Positions 1 through 10,714 of a stretch of 64,000 nt of DNA are shown piece by piece. The stretch comes from an uncultured Dokdonia sp. (GTDB lineage: Bacteria; Bacteroidota; Bacteroidia; Flavobacteriales; Flavobacteriaceae). The notes beneath the pieces are model-generated. The model had not been told where the DNA came from. It made no database searches and saw nothing but the letters and a program-made list of their open reading frames with translations. The stretch spans positions 30,791-94,790 of the forward strand of contig NZ_CANLOB010000022.1 of assembly GCF_947492815.1 (NCBI RefSeq). The letters run 5' to 3'. The first letter of the stretch is position 1; the number at the start of each line of letters is the position of its first letter. Position numbers and translations under genes: made by a program.

Positions 1-1
1 T

Positions 2-862
2 CCTCAAAATATATTTTCAGCGTCTACGAGTAATCGTAATATGTTGCAGGTTATCTTTTTCGCTGTATTTTTTGGTATTGGTTTAATCCTAATCCCAGAA
101 AAAAAATCAAAGCCTGTTAAAGATTTCTTTGATGGCGTTAATGAGGTTATTTTAAAGATGGTAGACTTAATTATGCTTGCGGCACCGTATGGTGTTTTTG
201 CACTTCTTGCGGCATTAGTAGTAGAAGCTCCTAATACCGATTTATTTATTGCATTAGGAAAGTATGCGATTACGGTTGTTGCTGGATTATTAGTAATGAT
301 AGGGGTGTATATGCTTATTGTCATGACGTTTACAAAAAAGAAACCGAGCTTTTTTCTTAAAGGAATTTCACCAGCACAATTATTAGCTTTTTCTACAAGT
401 TCAAGTGCAGCGACACTTCCAGTCACTATGGAACGTGTAACCGAACATTTAGGAGTAGAGGAAGAAGTTGCGAGCTTTGTATTACCTATCGGTGCAACGA
501 TTAATATGGATGGTACGAGTCTTTATCAAGCAGTAGCGGCCGTTTTTATTGCACAAGCATTTGGAATGGATCTTACTTTAAGTACGCAATTAGGAATTAT
601 TGCCACGGCAACACTAGCGTCTATAGGAAGTGCTGCAGTGCCGGGGGCAGGAATGGTAATGTTGGTAGGTGTACTTGGGTATGCTGGGATTCCAGAAGCA
701 GGTTTAGCACTTATTTTTGCTGTAGATAGACCTCTAGATATGTGTCGTACCGTTGTAAATGTTACAGGTGATGCTACGGTCTCTATGGTGGTTGCAAAAT
801 CTGTAGATAAATTAGGAGAACCTAAGCGTAAAGATTGGGATGATAACTATCATAAAGAATAA
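2..862 (+). CDS. Dicarboxylate/amino acid:cation symporter (DAACS family), 5' end truncated by window start
   Basis: Frame stays open upstream of 41 to the window edge (PQNIFSASTSNRNMLQVIFF...); motifs AFSTSSSAATLPVTM, GATINMDGTSLY, VDRPLDMCRTVVNVTGDA typical of GltP/DctA family. Confidence 0.93.
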   Translation, partial: PQNIFSASTSNRNMLQVIFFAVFFGIGLILIPEKKSKPVKDFFDGVNEVILKMVDLIMLAAPYGVFALLAALVVEAPNTDLFIALGKYAITVVAGLLVMIGVYMLIVMTFTKKKPSFFLKGISPAQLLAFSTSSSAATLPVTMERVTEHLGVEEEVASFVLPIGATINMDGTSLYQAVAAVFIAQAFGMDLTLSTQLGIIATATLASIGSAAVPGAGMVMLVGVLGYAGIPEAGLALIFAVDRPLDMCRTVVNVTGDATVSMVVAKSVDKLGEPKRKDWDDNYHKE

Positions 863-1066
863 TCTTCTGATTTTAGAAATATATTTGTTTAAGGAGTAGT
901 ACTGAGTTTTCCTCGTATAGATACATATATAGGCAGTATCATCATAATATTCATGGTTATTTATGAATAAGAATATTAGTGTCAGGATACTGTCATATAG
1001 GTGTCATATGAGTTACAGGTCTTAAAGGTAGGTACTTGCATACCTTTGCTGAAAGAAATAGCAAAT

Positions 1067-1534
1067 ATGTATATAACTATGAATCAGACTCCCATTACAT
1101 TACGGGATATTAAAAAACTACGCTTAGAACGTCATTGGTCACAAGAGCAGTTGGCAGAAATGAGCGGGTTAAGCATCCGAACGATTCAGCGAATTGAAAA
1201 GGGAGAGAATGCAGGTCTAGAATCCTTAAAGTCGTTGGCAGCCGTTTTTGAAACGATCATTGCCGATCCAGATACACAAGAAAAAATAGCACAGATCCGA
1301 AAAGAAGAAGCGTATATCCAAAACCTAAAAGGACTCTATAAACTTGTTGCAATTGCAGTATTTAGCTTAGTTGCACCATTAATCATTGCCATTAACGATG
1401 CTTCCTATTGGTTTATCTTTTTATGGTTCGTATTTTCTTGGGTACTTATCCTAAGTATTTACTCACTGAATGTTTTTGATTTCTTTGGTGAAGTCTGGAA
1501 ACAAAAAATGATTGCTAAGCGGTTTGGAAAGTAG
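1067..1534 (+). CDS. XRE-family HTH protein with C-terminal transmembrane helices
   Basis: HTH: LRDIKKLRLERHWSQEQLAEMSGLSIRTIQRIEKGENAG, then two hydrophobic segments; ORF open from 1001 but ATG at 1067 or 1079 more likely. Confidence 0.8.
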   Translation: MYITMNQTPITLRDIKKLRLERHWSQEQLAEMSGLSIRTIQRIEKGENAGLESLKSLAAVFETIIADPDTQEKIAQIRKEEAYIQNLKGLYKLVAIAVFSLVAPLIIAINDASYWFIFLWFVFSWVLILSIYSLNVFDFFGEVWKQKMIAKRFGK

Positions 1535-1576
1535 ATTGAGGTTTTGAATTGAGTTTATGTTTGTTAAACATAAAAT

Positions 1577-2134
1577 TTAGTCATCAATCTCATAGGTTGT
1601 TATCGTATTTTTTCTTGTCCAATTTTTAAATTCTAATTTGACGTCTACCTGTTGGGTACCGTGGACTTTTTCTTTAAAATCAAGTTCAGGTTTATAACTA
1701 ATACCATATTTTTCTATCACTACGTCTATTTTGTCTTTTTTCTGTTGTGCGTCTTTAAGTTTTTTTCTGAATCTATATAGTTGAAAATTAGTACCTGTTA
1801 ATATTGAAATACCTAAAGCGATTATTCCAGTTTTATGTACCCAGAAGTAGGTGTCATCATAAATCGGTCCAGCTAAGTAATCACTTTTAATAAGTATTGT
1901 TACACCAATGATCATCAAAAGACAAAAAAATAGATATGCTGATTTTTTATGACTGCGTATTTCTTCTAATTCGAGGTAGGCAATTTCTAATTTCTCTTGA
2001 AATTTTTGATCAAGTTTTATAGTAGTACAGGTGTTTTTAAAATCAGGTTTTCTTTTGGTCAATGTACACGTTACGCCTATCTTAAGACTTGTTTTTTCAT
2101 GTTCACATAGATCACAATGAGTATAAAAATTCAT
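1577..2134 (-). CDS. Hypothetical membrane protein
   Basis: 185-aa ORF with hydrophobic segments. Confidence 0.65.
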   Translation of the reverse strand: MNFYTHCDLCEHEKTSLKIGVTCTLTKRKPDFKNTCTTIKLDQKFQEKLEIAYLELEEIRSHKKSAYLFFCLLMIIGVTILIKSDYLAGPIYDDTYFWVHKTGIIALGISILTGTNFQLYRFRKKLKDAQQKKDKIDVVIEKYGISYKPELDFKEKVHGTQQVDVKLEFKNWTRKNTITTYEIDD

Positions 2135-2291
2135 CTATAATAAGTTCATGTTAATGGACAATTGAGCTTTTGATACAAAATTCTTAGTACAAGAATATAA
2201 AAATTTAGTGATATGTATAATGCCTAAACAGACCTATTTCCATCCAACTTCCTTTACGGTTTTCCACGATCAGGCTATCATTAGACTGAAA

Positions 2292-2309
2292 CCGCTTTCG
2301 CGAAAGCGG
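2292..2309. repeat. Palindromic repeat CCGCTTTCGCGAAAGCGG
   Basis: Perfect palindrome; one of about 12 copies in the first 40 kb. Confidence 0.9.
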
Positions 2310-2476
2310 ATGAAGAAGAATATACAGTATGAGATTTCCGCCTTCGCGGAAATGAATTAAAATAGTACTTATGAAAACATTAAAAAGATCTCATGATATT
2401 CAATATTATTTGTATTATTGTATTAATTAAAGTTTAGATGTCTATATGCGTGGACGTTACTTAATCGTATATAGCC

Positions 2477-3274
2477 ATGCAAAAAAATATAGTACACTTT
2501 ATCTTCTTATTTTTTATTTCAATTTCTTATGCTCAAGTTGGTATAGGAACTACAACACCATCTCCAGCTTCTATGCTAGACGTAAGTGCTACCTCTAATG
2601 GTGGGGCTTCTTTTAAAGGCTTCATGCCTCCCGTCATGACCATTGCACAAAGAAACTTAATCAACACAGCGACTACAGATGTAGGCTTACTTGTGTTTAT
2701 TAATGACTCTGTGGAAGGGGTGCAATGTTTGCAATTTTTTACAGGAACTGCTTGGGTGTGTACAGATGATCCTTTTTTTCCTGGGTTTACTGTATTTGCA
2801 GCACAGGATTTTGATGCAACCACTTCTTGGAATTTCACCTTAACTCCAACGAGTTATAGTGTCCCAGCTTTAGAAGATATATGGGCTGTTGTAGGAAGCT
2901 TAGATAACATCACTGATTTTACGGGTAGTTTTTTAGGATGTAGTGATTTAGATAATCCTATTGCTGGTATGAATGTAGATCATATGATTGTATTTGATAA
3001 TGTAGATATATCTTCTGCAACAGCTGCAAAACTAAGTTTTGATTATGATATTTTTGAATTTGATACAGGTGATCGTGTCTCCTATGAATTGTTTTATGAT
3101 GATGTAAGTCAAGGGGTATTTACAATTCTTGTAGGAAATGCTGATGCCTCTTTAAGCGGAACAGAAACAATTAATATTCCCAATACCGTTACTAATGTTC
3201 GCATCACAGTTATTATAAATCAAAATGGAAATGAAGATAAAGCAGGATTCGATAACTTTAGAGTATTTGAATGA
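2477..3274 (+). CDS. Secreted protein with Bacteroidota QVGIGTTTP-type N-terminal region
   Basis: Signal peptide then QVGIGTTTPSPASMLDVSATSNGGASFKGFMPP. Confidence 0.8.
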   Translation: MQKNIVHFIFLFFISISYAQVGIGTTTPSPASMLDVSATSNGGASFKGFMPPVMTIAQRNLINTATTDVGLLVFINDSVEGVQCLQFFTGTAWVCTDDPFFPGFTVFAAQDFDATTSWNFTLTPTSYSVPALEDIWAVVGSLDNITDFTGSFLGCSDLDNPIAGMNVDHMIVFDNVDISSATAAKLSFDYDIFEFDTGDRVSYELFYDDVSQGVFTILVGNADASLSGTETINIPNTVTNVRITVIINQNGNEDKAGFDNFRVFE

Positions 3275-3284
3275 TTTTAATGCT

Positions 3285-3383
3285 AAACACATATGGGCCT
3301 TCATTCCATACTTTAGGATTTGAGGAAAAGAATTAAACACACATATGGGCCTTCATTCTATCCTTTAGGATTTGAGGAAAAGA
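3285..3383. repeat. Tandem direct repeat, two ~48 bp units
   Basis: aaacacatatgggccttcattccatactttaggatttgaggaaaagaatt followed by aaacacacatatgggccttcattctatcctttaggatttgaggaaaagaa. Confidence 0.85.
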
Positions 3384-3532
3384 AAAAAGATGGGATATTT
3401 CAATAAAAGCTATTTAATCTTAGGACAAGTTTTGGACCCTATAAAAGAGTCGACTTAAGGCCCAAGGTATTAAATCAAGATTCCGCTAGCTATGTTATAT
3501 GCGTTTTACTGACTTTATAACATCATAAGAAC

Positions 3533-3547
3533 ACTTTCGCGAAAGCG
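3533..3547. repeat. Palindromic repeat (ACTTTCGCGAAAGCGT variant)
   Basis: Same core TTTCGCGAAA. Confidence 0.85.
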
Positions 3548-3743
3548 TATTAAAAAAAATATTGTGAAGTAGTTTTTAAACCTGAAAAAGCAATAATTTG
3601 GTCTTTAATCAGCTTAATACTACTACTTAACGAAAAGGTAATGTATTATTTCTTTTTACCCTTTTAATTTATGTAAATTGCTAATCCCAAATTTTATAAT
3701 GACTTAATATGCTTTACCATGCAATGATATAAATATCATAAGT

Positions 3744-4892
3744 ATGAAAAATAATGTATTACGAATATTTCTTTTGTTTTTTAGTATAACAATGTCTTAC
3801 GCTCAAGTAGGAATTGGTACAACAAATCCGTCTGCTTCCGCTATGCTAGAAGTAAGTGGAACAACAAATGGAGGCACAAGTTATAAAGGTTTTATGCCCC
3901 CTCGAGTACCTACAGTAACCGATAGGAATACAATAAATCCAACAGTATCAGATATAGGATTATTAATCTTTTTACAAAGTGCAAATTGCCTTCAAATGTG
4001 GAATGGTAGTGCTTGGGAAGATGTACATTGCCTAGGAGCTCCAACAAATTCTTCAGTAGAGTTTGCAGGAACTTCACAAACTGTAGATGAAGGAGATGGA
4101 GGCATTAGTTTTGACTTTACAATTACAAATCCATCACCTACAAATACTATTACAGTTACGATTACTCCAGCAAGCTTTGATGATATAGATGAGACTACAG
4201 GAACTATAATTACAATTCCTGCGAATGTGACTACGCATACGGCTACTAATGTATTTACATTAACTGATGATGCACTAGATGAAGGTATAGAAACACTAGA
4301 CTTTACTTTAAGTGCCCCAGCTGGAGGATCAGGAACCATTATGTTAGGTACAAATACGGGACAAACGGTTACTATTAATGATAATGATGCAGCGGCATTA
4401 ACTATTTGGATTAATGAGTTTCATTATAATGATAATGGTGCAGATATAGGTGAATTTGTAGAAATTGCTGGAGTTGCGGGTACAGATTTAACAGGATATA
4501 CGATAGAACTTTATAATGGTAATAATGGAGAGGTATACAATACCTTAAGTTTTACTGGAGGAACTTCTATACCGGATGAAGGTGCAGGCTTTGGAGCGGT
4601 TAGTCTATCTGCAGGAACAATTCAAAATGGAGACCCAGATGGTTTTGCACTTGTAGATAATCTAGGAAATGTAATTCAGTTCTTAAGTTATGAAGGAACT
4701 TTTATGGCAACAAATGGAAGCGCTAATTCCATGATATCTATTGACGTAGGAGTGTCTGAACAAGATCCAGGAACTCCAGAGGGAGAATCATTACAACTTA
4801 CGGGAACTGGAAATACGTATGATGATTTTACATGGAATGCTCCTTCTACAGAGTCACCAGGCTTAATTAATACAGGACAAACTATTAATTAA
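3744..4892 (+). CDS. Secreted protein with Calx-beta-like and lamin-tail-like domains
   Basis: QVGIGTTNPSASAMLEVSGTTNGGTSYKGFMPP N-terminus similar to the preceding gene; VDEGDGGISFDFTITNPSPTNTITVTI (Calx-beta-like); IWINEFHYNDNGADIGEFVEIAGVAGTDLTGYTIELYNG (LTD-like). Confidence 0.8.
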   Translation: MKNNVLRIFLLFFSITMSYAQVGIGTTNPSASAMLEVSGTTNGGTSYKGFMPPRVPTVTDRNTINPTVSDIGLLIFLQSANCLQMWNGSAWEDVHCLGAPTNSSVEFAGTSQTVDEGDGGISFDFTITNPSPTNTITVTITPASFDDIDETTGTIITIPANVTTHTATNVFTLTDDALDEGIETLDFTLSAPAGGSGTIMLGTNTGQTVTINDNDAAALTIWINEFHYNDNGADIGEFVEIAGVAGTDLTGYTIELYNGNNGEVYNTLSFTGGTSIPDEGAGFGAVSLSAGTIQNGDPDGFALVDNLGNVIQFLSYEGTFMATNGSANSMISIDVGVSEQDPGTPEGESLQLTGTGNTYDDFTWNAPSTESPGLINTGQTIN

Positions 4893-4961
4893 TTAGAAAA
4901 TAAAATTAATCTTTGTTTTTCAATCAATTTTAGTATTTTAGGTATACTAAAACTTGACTTT

Positions 4962-5993
4962 ATGAATGTTTGCTACATAATGTATCCGTGGGAAGAAATG
5001 GACCCAGAAAATGATACGACCCTTTCTTTAATCCATGAGTGTGTAAAACGTGAGCACGGTGTCGCTATAACAACTCCAGCAAATTTGACCATTAGAGATA
5101 GTGAGACATTTGCTTTTTGTAGAGCTATTAATAAAATGGAGAAAGTTCCTAGTAACTTGAAATCATTTCATAAAAAAGCCACTTTACGAGAAGAGATGCT
5201 ACCATTAGCAGGATTTGATGTGATTATTTTACGTAGCAATCCGCCGTTGGATATGATCATGCTTAACTTCTTAGACTCAGTAAAAGATGATGTCTTTATT
5301 ATGAATGATGTAGATGGGATTCGTCGTGCAAATAATAAATTGTATACTGCTGCTTTTGAAGATAATACCCGTGATTTTATTCCACGTACGCATGTGACCA
5401 AAAACAAAGACTACTTAATTAAAATGATTAAAGAGTCAGATGAGGATAAAATGATTCTAAAACCACTGAATGGTTTTGGAGGATCAGGAGTGATTTTGAT
5501 AGAAAAACGTGCCATGTCAAGTATTCGTTCTTTATTAGATTTTTATATAGATAATAAAGATGGAACCACCAATTATGTGATTCTTCAGGACTATATACCG
5601 GGTGCAGACCAAGGAGATGTTCGTATTCTGATTCTTAATGGTAAACCTATAGGCGCCATGAAACGTGTTCCTGGTACAGACGATCATAGATCTAATGTAT
5701 CGGCAGGAGGTTCTGTACAGAAACATTCACTCACCAAACAAGAAAAAGAATTGTGTCGTCGTATAGGCCCTAAATTGGTAAAAGACGGATTGTATTTTGT
5801 GGGTATTGATGTCATTAATGGAATGCTCGTTGAAGTAAATGTGATGAGTCCAGGTGGTATTACTTATATCAATAAAGTTTACAAAACCAAACTTCAAGAG
5901 AAGGTGATCAATTTTGTAGAAGATAAAGTATTAGAACGCGTAAGTCGTATAGAACGAAGAGCCAAACTCAGAAAAACTGTTGCAGATGCTTAG
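4962..5993 (+). CDS. ATP-grasp ligase, glutathione-synthetase-like
   Basis: MILKPLNGFGGSGVILIEK, ILQDYIPGADQGDVRILILNGKPIGAMKRVPG, VGIDVINGMLVEVNVMSPGGI. Confidence 0.88.
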   Translation: MNVCYIMYPWEEMDPENDTTLSLIHECVKREHGVAITTPANLTIRDSETFAFCRAINKMEKVPSNLKSFHKKATLREEMLPLAGFDVIILRSNPPLDMIMLNFLDSVKDDVFIMNDVDGIRRANNKLYTAAFEDNTRDFIPRTHVTKNKDYLIKMIKESDEDKMILKPLNGFGGSGVILIEKRAMSSIRSLLDFYIDNKDGTTNYVILQDYIPGADQGDVRILILNGKPIGAMKRVPGTDDHRSNVSAGGSVQKHSLTKQEKELCRRIGPKLVKDGLYFVGIDVINGMLVEVNVMSPGGITYINKVYKTKLQEKVINFVEDKVLERVSRIERRAKLRKTVADA

Positions 5994-6837
5994 ACTTTCA
6001 AGTGACGAAATGATTTCAAAAATCGAAAAGGAAGAGCCGTTTCATGCTGTTTCTGACGATTATTCATTTACGCTTAAAATAGAAGAGTATACTTATTTCC
6101 TTTGTGGAGCTGTACATGACGGCCATCAGTTTCGAAAAGAATTGTGGAACAATTGCTTACACTCTGAGTACGATCGTTGGTATGAAGAAGATCCGTGTAC
6201 CAAGCAAATGGTGCAATCCAATCCGATGGTCATTGCAGGAATGGATAGTCGATTCGAATATGACCTAAATCGCGCACCAGAAACCGCCATCTATGACGAT
6301 GCATGGGGAAAACAATTATGGTGCACACCTTTACCCGAAGATCAAAAACAAAAAAGCCTTTCCAAACATGCAACGTTTTATAAGGTAGTCCGTGCATTAG
6401 TTTCAAAAATGGAAGAAAAGTTTGGAGGTGCTATTGTTTATGATATGCATTCTTACAATTGGAAACGCTGGGACAGACCTGTGCCTGTTATAAATTTAGG
6501 GACTAAAAACATTGATAATGATCGTTTTTCCGCTTTCGCGAAAGCGTGGTGCGACGCACTCAAACATATAGAACTCCCACATGACATAGCAACCACCGCA
6601 GCTATTAATGATACGTTTCAAGGCAATGGATATTTCTTAAAATTTATCACAGAAAACACCCAAAACACCTTAGTACTAGCGACAGAATTTTCAAAAATCT
6701 ACTGCGATGAGTATGATTATATCCTGTATCCAGAAGTGGTAGATGCGATAGAACAACAGCTAAAACTTATCTTACGCAACCATGCGACAACTTTTTACAA
6801 TGATTTTATCTTGAAAAATGGACAGCCATCTCGCTAG
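5980..6837 (+). CDS. N-formylglutamate amidohydrolase family protein
   Basis: Overlaps preceding gene by 14 nt; GGAIVYDMHSYNWKRW, NLGT motifs. Confidence 0.8.
   Translation: MQMLRLSSDEMISKIEKEEPFHAVSDDYSFTLKIEEYTYFLCGAVHDGHQFRKELWNNCLHSEYDRWYEEDPCTKQMVQSNPMVIAGMDSRFEYDLNRAPETAIYDDAWGKQLWCTPLPEDQKQKSLSKHATFYKVVRALVSKMEEKFGGAIVYDMHSYNWKRWDRPVPVINLGTKNIDNDRFSAFAKAWCDALKHIELPHDIATTAAINDTFQGNGYFLKFITENTQNTLVLATEFSKIYCDEYDYILYPEVVDAIEQQLKLILRNHATTFYNDFILKNGQPSR
6531..6546. repeat. Palindromic repeat CGCTTTCGCGAAAGCG inside CDS
   Basis: Encodes ..FSAFAKAW.. within the amidohydrolase ORF. Confidence 0.9.
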
Positions 6838-6882
6838 TCTAGTCTGTAAGAATTTTATATTTTTGACGATCTAAATGATTTT

Positions 6883-8040
6883 ATGCACTTTCAAGCTGTT
6901 GATACCAATGCCGCCATTTTTGAAATCGATCAAAACCTCGATCGATTAGTTCATAATATAGAACTTCTTAATTACCTAAATCCACTGAACATAGAGGTGG
7001 AGAAGAAACGTTTTTTTGCAAGTAAGTACACCGTAGAACCACAGTTTAAGTATCGTAAAATTAAATTCAGTCCTTTTAAATTACAACGTTTATTTTTTAA
7101 TCAGCGTTTGGAACGTATAGAAGATGATGAGATCCGACGTTTGTATCGCGATATTATATATGAATATTCTGGATTGATTGCCTGTATAGAAACTATAGGG
7201 AAAGGGAAGCAGTTTTATTATAACAATCTTAAGGTCTTTGGAACTCCTAAAGAACGGGATGTAGAAAATGCACGTTTTATTCTTCATTTTGCAGATGAAA
7301 ATGAAGGAGAGGATATGGTTGCAAAATACAATGTGAAAGAAGCACAAGCGTATTTTGAAGAGTTTGGAAAGCGATATGATTTTGATTTTAATATCAAACA
7401 AAGTAGTCATATCTCTGCGGCTGCTATGGTGCTCAATGCATCAGATACCATGTTATTAAAGAAGAATCATTCTTTCTGTAAAAATCAGATAGAAGTACTC
7501 GCAAATCATGAAATAGGGGTTCACTTAGTGACGACACACAATGGAAAGTCACAACCCTTAAAAATATTTTCGAATGGCTTTGTCAATAATACAGAGACGC
7601 AAGAAGGACTAGCAGTGTTTAGCGAATACATGAGTGGTAATTTGACGTTAAGCCGTCTTAAAGAACTTGCACACCGTGTGATTGCAGCAGATAGCCTTAT
7701 CAAAGGATATAGTTTTGTAGATACCTTTGATTTACTTTTTAATCAATATAAAGTGCCTAAGGATAAAGCATGGCAAATTACCTTACGTGTACACAGAGGA
7801 GGTGGTTTTACAAAAGATTTCTTGTACTTAACAGGACTTAAAAAAGTATATGAATACTATCAAAAAGGCGAAGATCTATCCTTATTACTTACGGGAAAAG
7901 TAACGCTAGAAAACTTACCAGTCATTAAGAAGATGATGGATGTAGGTTTAGCAATTCCTAGTAAGCATATCACCGATTCTTATGCTAAAAATCTAAATAC
8001 AAATACCAAGCTAGATTTTATACTCAAGAATTTGAAGTAG
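6883..8040 (+). CDS. DUF1704 / QEGLA-motif putative metallopeptidase
   Basis: NHEIGVHLVTTHNG (HExxxH zinc-type motif) and NTETQEGLAVFSEYMSG. Confidence 0.85.
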   Translation: MHFQAVDTNAAIFEIDQNLDRLVHNIELLNYLNPLNIEVEKKRFFASKYTVEPQFKYRKIKFSPFKLQRLFFNQRLERIEDDEIRRLYRDIIYEYSGLIACIETIGKGKQFYYNNLKVFGTPKERDVENARFILHFADENEGEDMVAKYNVKEAQAYFEEFGKRYDFDFNIKQSSHISAAAMVLNASDTMLLKKNHSFCKNQIEVLANHEIGVHLVTTHNGKSQPLKIFSNGFVNNTETQEGLAVFSEYMSGNLTLSRLKELAHRVIAADSLIKGYSFVDTFDLLFNQYKVPKDKAWQITLRVHRGGGFTKDFLYLTGLKKVYEYYQKGEDLSLLLTGKVTLENLPVIKKMMDVGLAIPSKHITDSYAKNLNTNTKLDFILKNLK

Positions 8041-8058
8041 GCGCTCTTTTACCTAATA

Positions 8059-10077
8059 CTACTCCTGATATAAAACAAGCATAGATAGTTCTGGAACGGT
8101 AATAGAACCTGAAACTGCTGTTTGAGTATTGAAATCATCACCAATGACGGCTGTTTTCCAAGTACCTTCTAATGGATATGTGTGAGGCGTTGTTTGTGCA
8201 TTGTATATCACATAGATGGTTGCCCATGTATCTCCATTTGCATGATTGCTAAGTTGGTAACTTACCAATCCATTTACTTGTGTTTTAAACGTAAGGTTTT
8301 TACGAACTTCATCGGCTGTGGACATTCTAAAAGCAGGATGTGCCTTTCGTAAGGCGATAAGGTTTTTATAATAATTGACAACGTCAGCATGTTCCGTTTT
8401 ACGATCCCAATCTATCTGATTAATGTTATCAGGTAAATTATAAGAATTATGTTCTTCATTTTTTGTACGTAACAGTTCTGCACCTGCATGAATAAATGGA
8501 ATTCCTTGAGACGTAAGCACAACTGCATTGGCTAGTTTATCCATTTTAATAATATCTTCTTCGGTAGCATCTCTTCGAGAGACCTGTAGTTTATCATATA
8601 ATGTATGATTATCATGGCAGGACACATAGGAAATAGCTTGCCATGGTTCATTTGTCCATGGCGCATCTGAATAGTTGACCGCTTTATAATCAATCTGTGG
8701 ATGTTGGATGGAACCTACAACGCCAAATTTTATAGATTCCTCTGTATCTTTAGCTCCACTCACAAAACCAGTACTTTGATCATCAAATACAGACCCTTTT
8801 AATCCATCTCGGATATCATCACTAAAAGCAGTCACAGCTGGCATTTTCTGTATATGTGCTTTGAGTGCTCTGTCCTCAAGCGGTAGAGGAGAATCACCTG
8901 CTGTCCAACCTTCACCATACACAAAAATATCGGGGTGTATTTCCTTTAAGGTTTCAGTGACCGTATTCATAGTTTCAATATCATGAATCCCCATGAGATC
9001 AAAACGGAATCCATCCAAGTGATATTCTTCTGCCCAATACGAGACAGACTGCACGATGAATTCTCGCATCATCTTGCGATCTGAGGCTGTTTCATTTCCA
9101 CAAGCAGAGGCATTTGCATACGAACCATCTTCATTTTGACGGTAATAATACCCAGGAAATTCCAAACTGAAATTAGAACTATTAGTATCACCTTTATCAT
9201 TAGGCATTCCTGTATGATTATACACAACATCGAGGATGACGCCTATTCCACTTTCGTGAAAACGTAAGACCATCTCTTTAAATTCTTTGATGCGTACTTC
9301 GGCATGATAAGGATCTGAAGAGAACGACCCTTCTGGTACATTATAGTTCTGCGGATCATATCCCCAGTTGAATTGTGGCGTGCCTAAATTGGTTTCGTCT
9401 ATAGAATAATGATCGTAGGTAGGTAAAAGGTGCACATGGGTAATCCCTAAATCACGCATATGATCAAATCCTGTAGCTTCTCCATTAGGTCCCTTGGTTC
9501 CTTCTTCTACCAATCCTAGATACTTCCCTGGCATCGAAGATCCTGATTGTGGATGTATAGTCATATCTCGAATGTGTAGTTCGTATATCACAGCATCATT
9601 AGGACTTCTTAAAGAAAGCCTTTTATCTGTTGTCCATCCTTCAGGATTGGTACGTTCCAAATCTAAAACCATCGCTCTATGACCATTTACCCCAACAGCT
9701 TGAGCATAAATACCAGGTGTTTCTTTTAACCATGTACTATCTACCTGTATCTGATACGTATAATAGGTGCCATCATAATCCCCAGTAAGTGTTTTTGACC
9801 ATTTACCATCTGTAGATGGCTCTAATGGATGTGTTTCAAAGGGTTTTCCTTCGTGACCGTTTTTATATAAATGTACTTGTACCTTTGTTGCTACAGGTGA
9901 CCACATTTTAAAAGTAGTTGCTTCCTTGCTATACGTTAACCATAAATTTTTGTCATCAGGCCCTTGATAATCAGTATAAGATTCATGTACTTCAGGAATA
10001 TAGTCTGGTTGCTTTTTGCAAGAAATGGTAGTCATAAGAATACATAAAAAAAGGATGATATAGCGCATGATGATCAT
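8059..10077 (-). CDS. pulA: Type I pullulanase, lipoprotein
   Basis: Lipobox-like MTTISCKK; YNWGYDPQNYNVPEGSFSSDP, GIGVILDVVYNHT, DGFRFDLMGIHD catalytic motifs. Confidence 0.92.
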   Translation of the reverse strand: MIIMRYIILFLCILMTTISCKKQPDYIPEVHESYTDYQGPDDKNLWLTYSKEATTFKMWSPVATKVQVHLYKNGHEGKPFETHPLEPSTDGKWSKTLTGDYDGTYYTYQIQVDSTWLKETPGIYAQAVGVNGHRAMVLDLERTNPEGWTTDKRLSLRSPNDAVIYELHIRDMTIHPQSGSSMPGKYLGLVEEGTKGPNGEATGFDHMRDLGITHVHLLPTYDHYSIDETNLGTPQFNWGYDPQNYNVPEGSFSSDPYHAEVRIKEFKEMVLRFHESGIGVILDVVYNHTGMPNDKGDTNSSNFSLEFPGYYYRQNEDGSYANASACGNETASDRKMMREFIVQSVSYWAEEYHLDGFRFDLMGIHDIETMNTVTETLKEIHPDIFVYGEGWTAGDSPLPLEDRALKAHIQKMPAVTAFSDDIRDGLKGSVFDDQSTGFVSGAKDTEESIKFGVVGSIQHPQIDYKAVNYSDAPWTNEPWQAISYVSCHDNHTLYDKLQVSRRDATEEDIIKMDKLANAVVLTSQGIPFIHAGAELLRTKNEEHNSYNLPDNINQIDWDRKTEHADVVNYYKNLIALRKAHPAFRMSTADEVRKNLTFKTQVNGLVSYQLSNHANGDTWATIYVIYNAQTTPHTYPLEGTWKTAVIGDDFNTQTAVSGSITVPELSMLVLYQE

Positions 10078-10171
10078 TATTATTATTTAAAAAAAGGATT
10101 CTCAAAAATAATGTACTTTTAGAGGTATCCCAATAGATAATGGAGCTTTATCTTAAAAGATGCGAGTAGTA

Positions 10172-10627
10172 TTACTCTTCTACTTTCCAAAAAACAAAAG
10201 GAATTTCCATGTCTTCAGAAGAAACGACGGCAGTGATCGTATCATCAAAATAACGATACTGTATGTGGGTAGGAAATTCATTAGAAGGATTATGAGCAAC
10301 AAAACTAGTTGCTGTTTTTTTTAGTACTGTAAATGGAACCATAGGTTCAACACCATTGTTAATTTCTAAGATCCACATAGTATCTCGTTGTACAAGTCGC
10401 ATTTGTTCTTTCCAAGTGGTATCTTTTTCTTGTAACGTATATCCCATGCCTTTATAACTATTTTGAGCAGTTTGTTCCCATACTTCAAAAGTTTCTTTTC
10501 CATCTTGTTCATTGGTACGTTCCCAATTTCCAATGAGGTAGTCGAAATCTCCTTTGGGCAATTTTTCTTTGTTTTTTTGACAAGATACAATTGCCAGAAA
10601 ACTAAAGACATATAAAATAGATTTCAT
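10172..10627 (-). CDS. Hypothetical lipoprotein (DUF6265-like)
   Basis: FLAIVSCQKN lipobox; DYLIGNWERTNEQDGKETFEVWEQ. Confidence 0.65.
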   Translation of the reverse strand: MKSILYVFSFLAIVSCQKNKEKLPKGDFDYLIGNWERTNEQDGKETFEVWEQTAQNSYKGMGYTLQEKDTTWKEQMRLVQRDTMWILEINNGVEPMVPFTVLKKTATSFVAHNPSNEFPTHIQYRYFDDTITAVVSSEDMEIPFVFWKVEE

Positions 10628-10714
10628 AAAATAATGTTTAATAGAAGTACAATAGCAACTAAAGTTACTATTTTTATATCTCTAATCTATTATATTAGCA
10701 AAAAATCAAAAGTT

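Noticed and set aside
2533-2838. Antisense ORF opposite the secreted protein
   Set aside because: Fully overlaps a better supported CDS; low-complexity translation without recognisable domain
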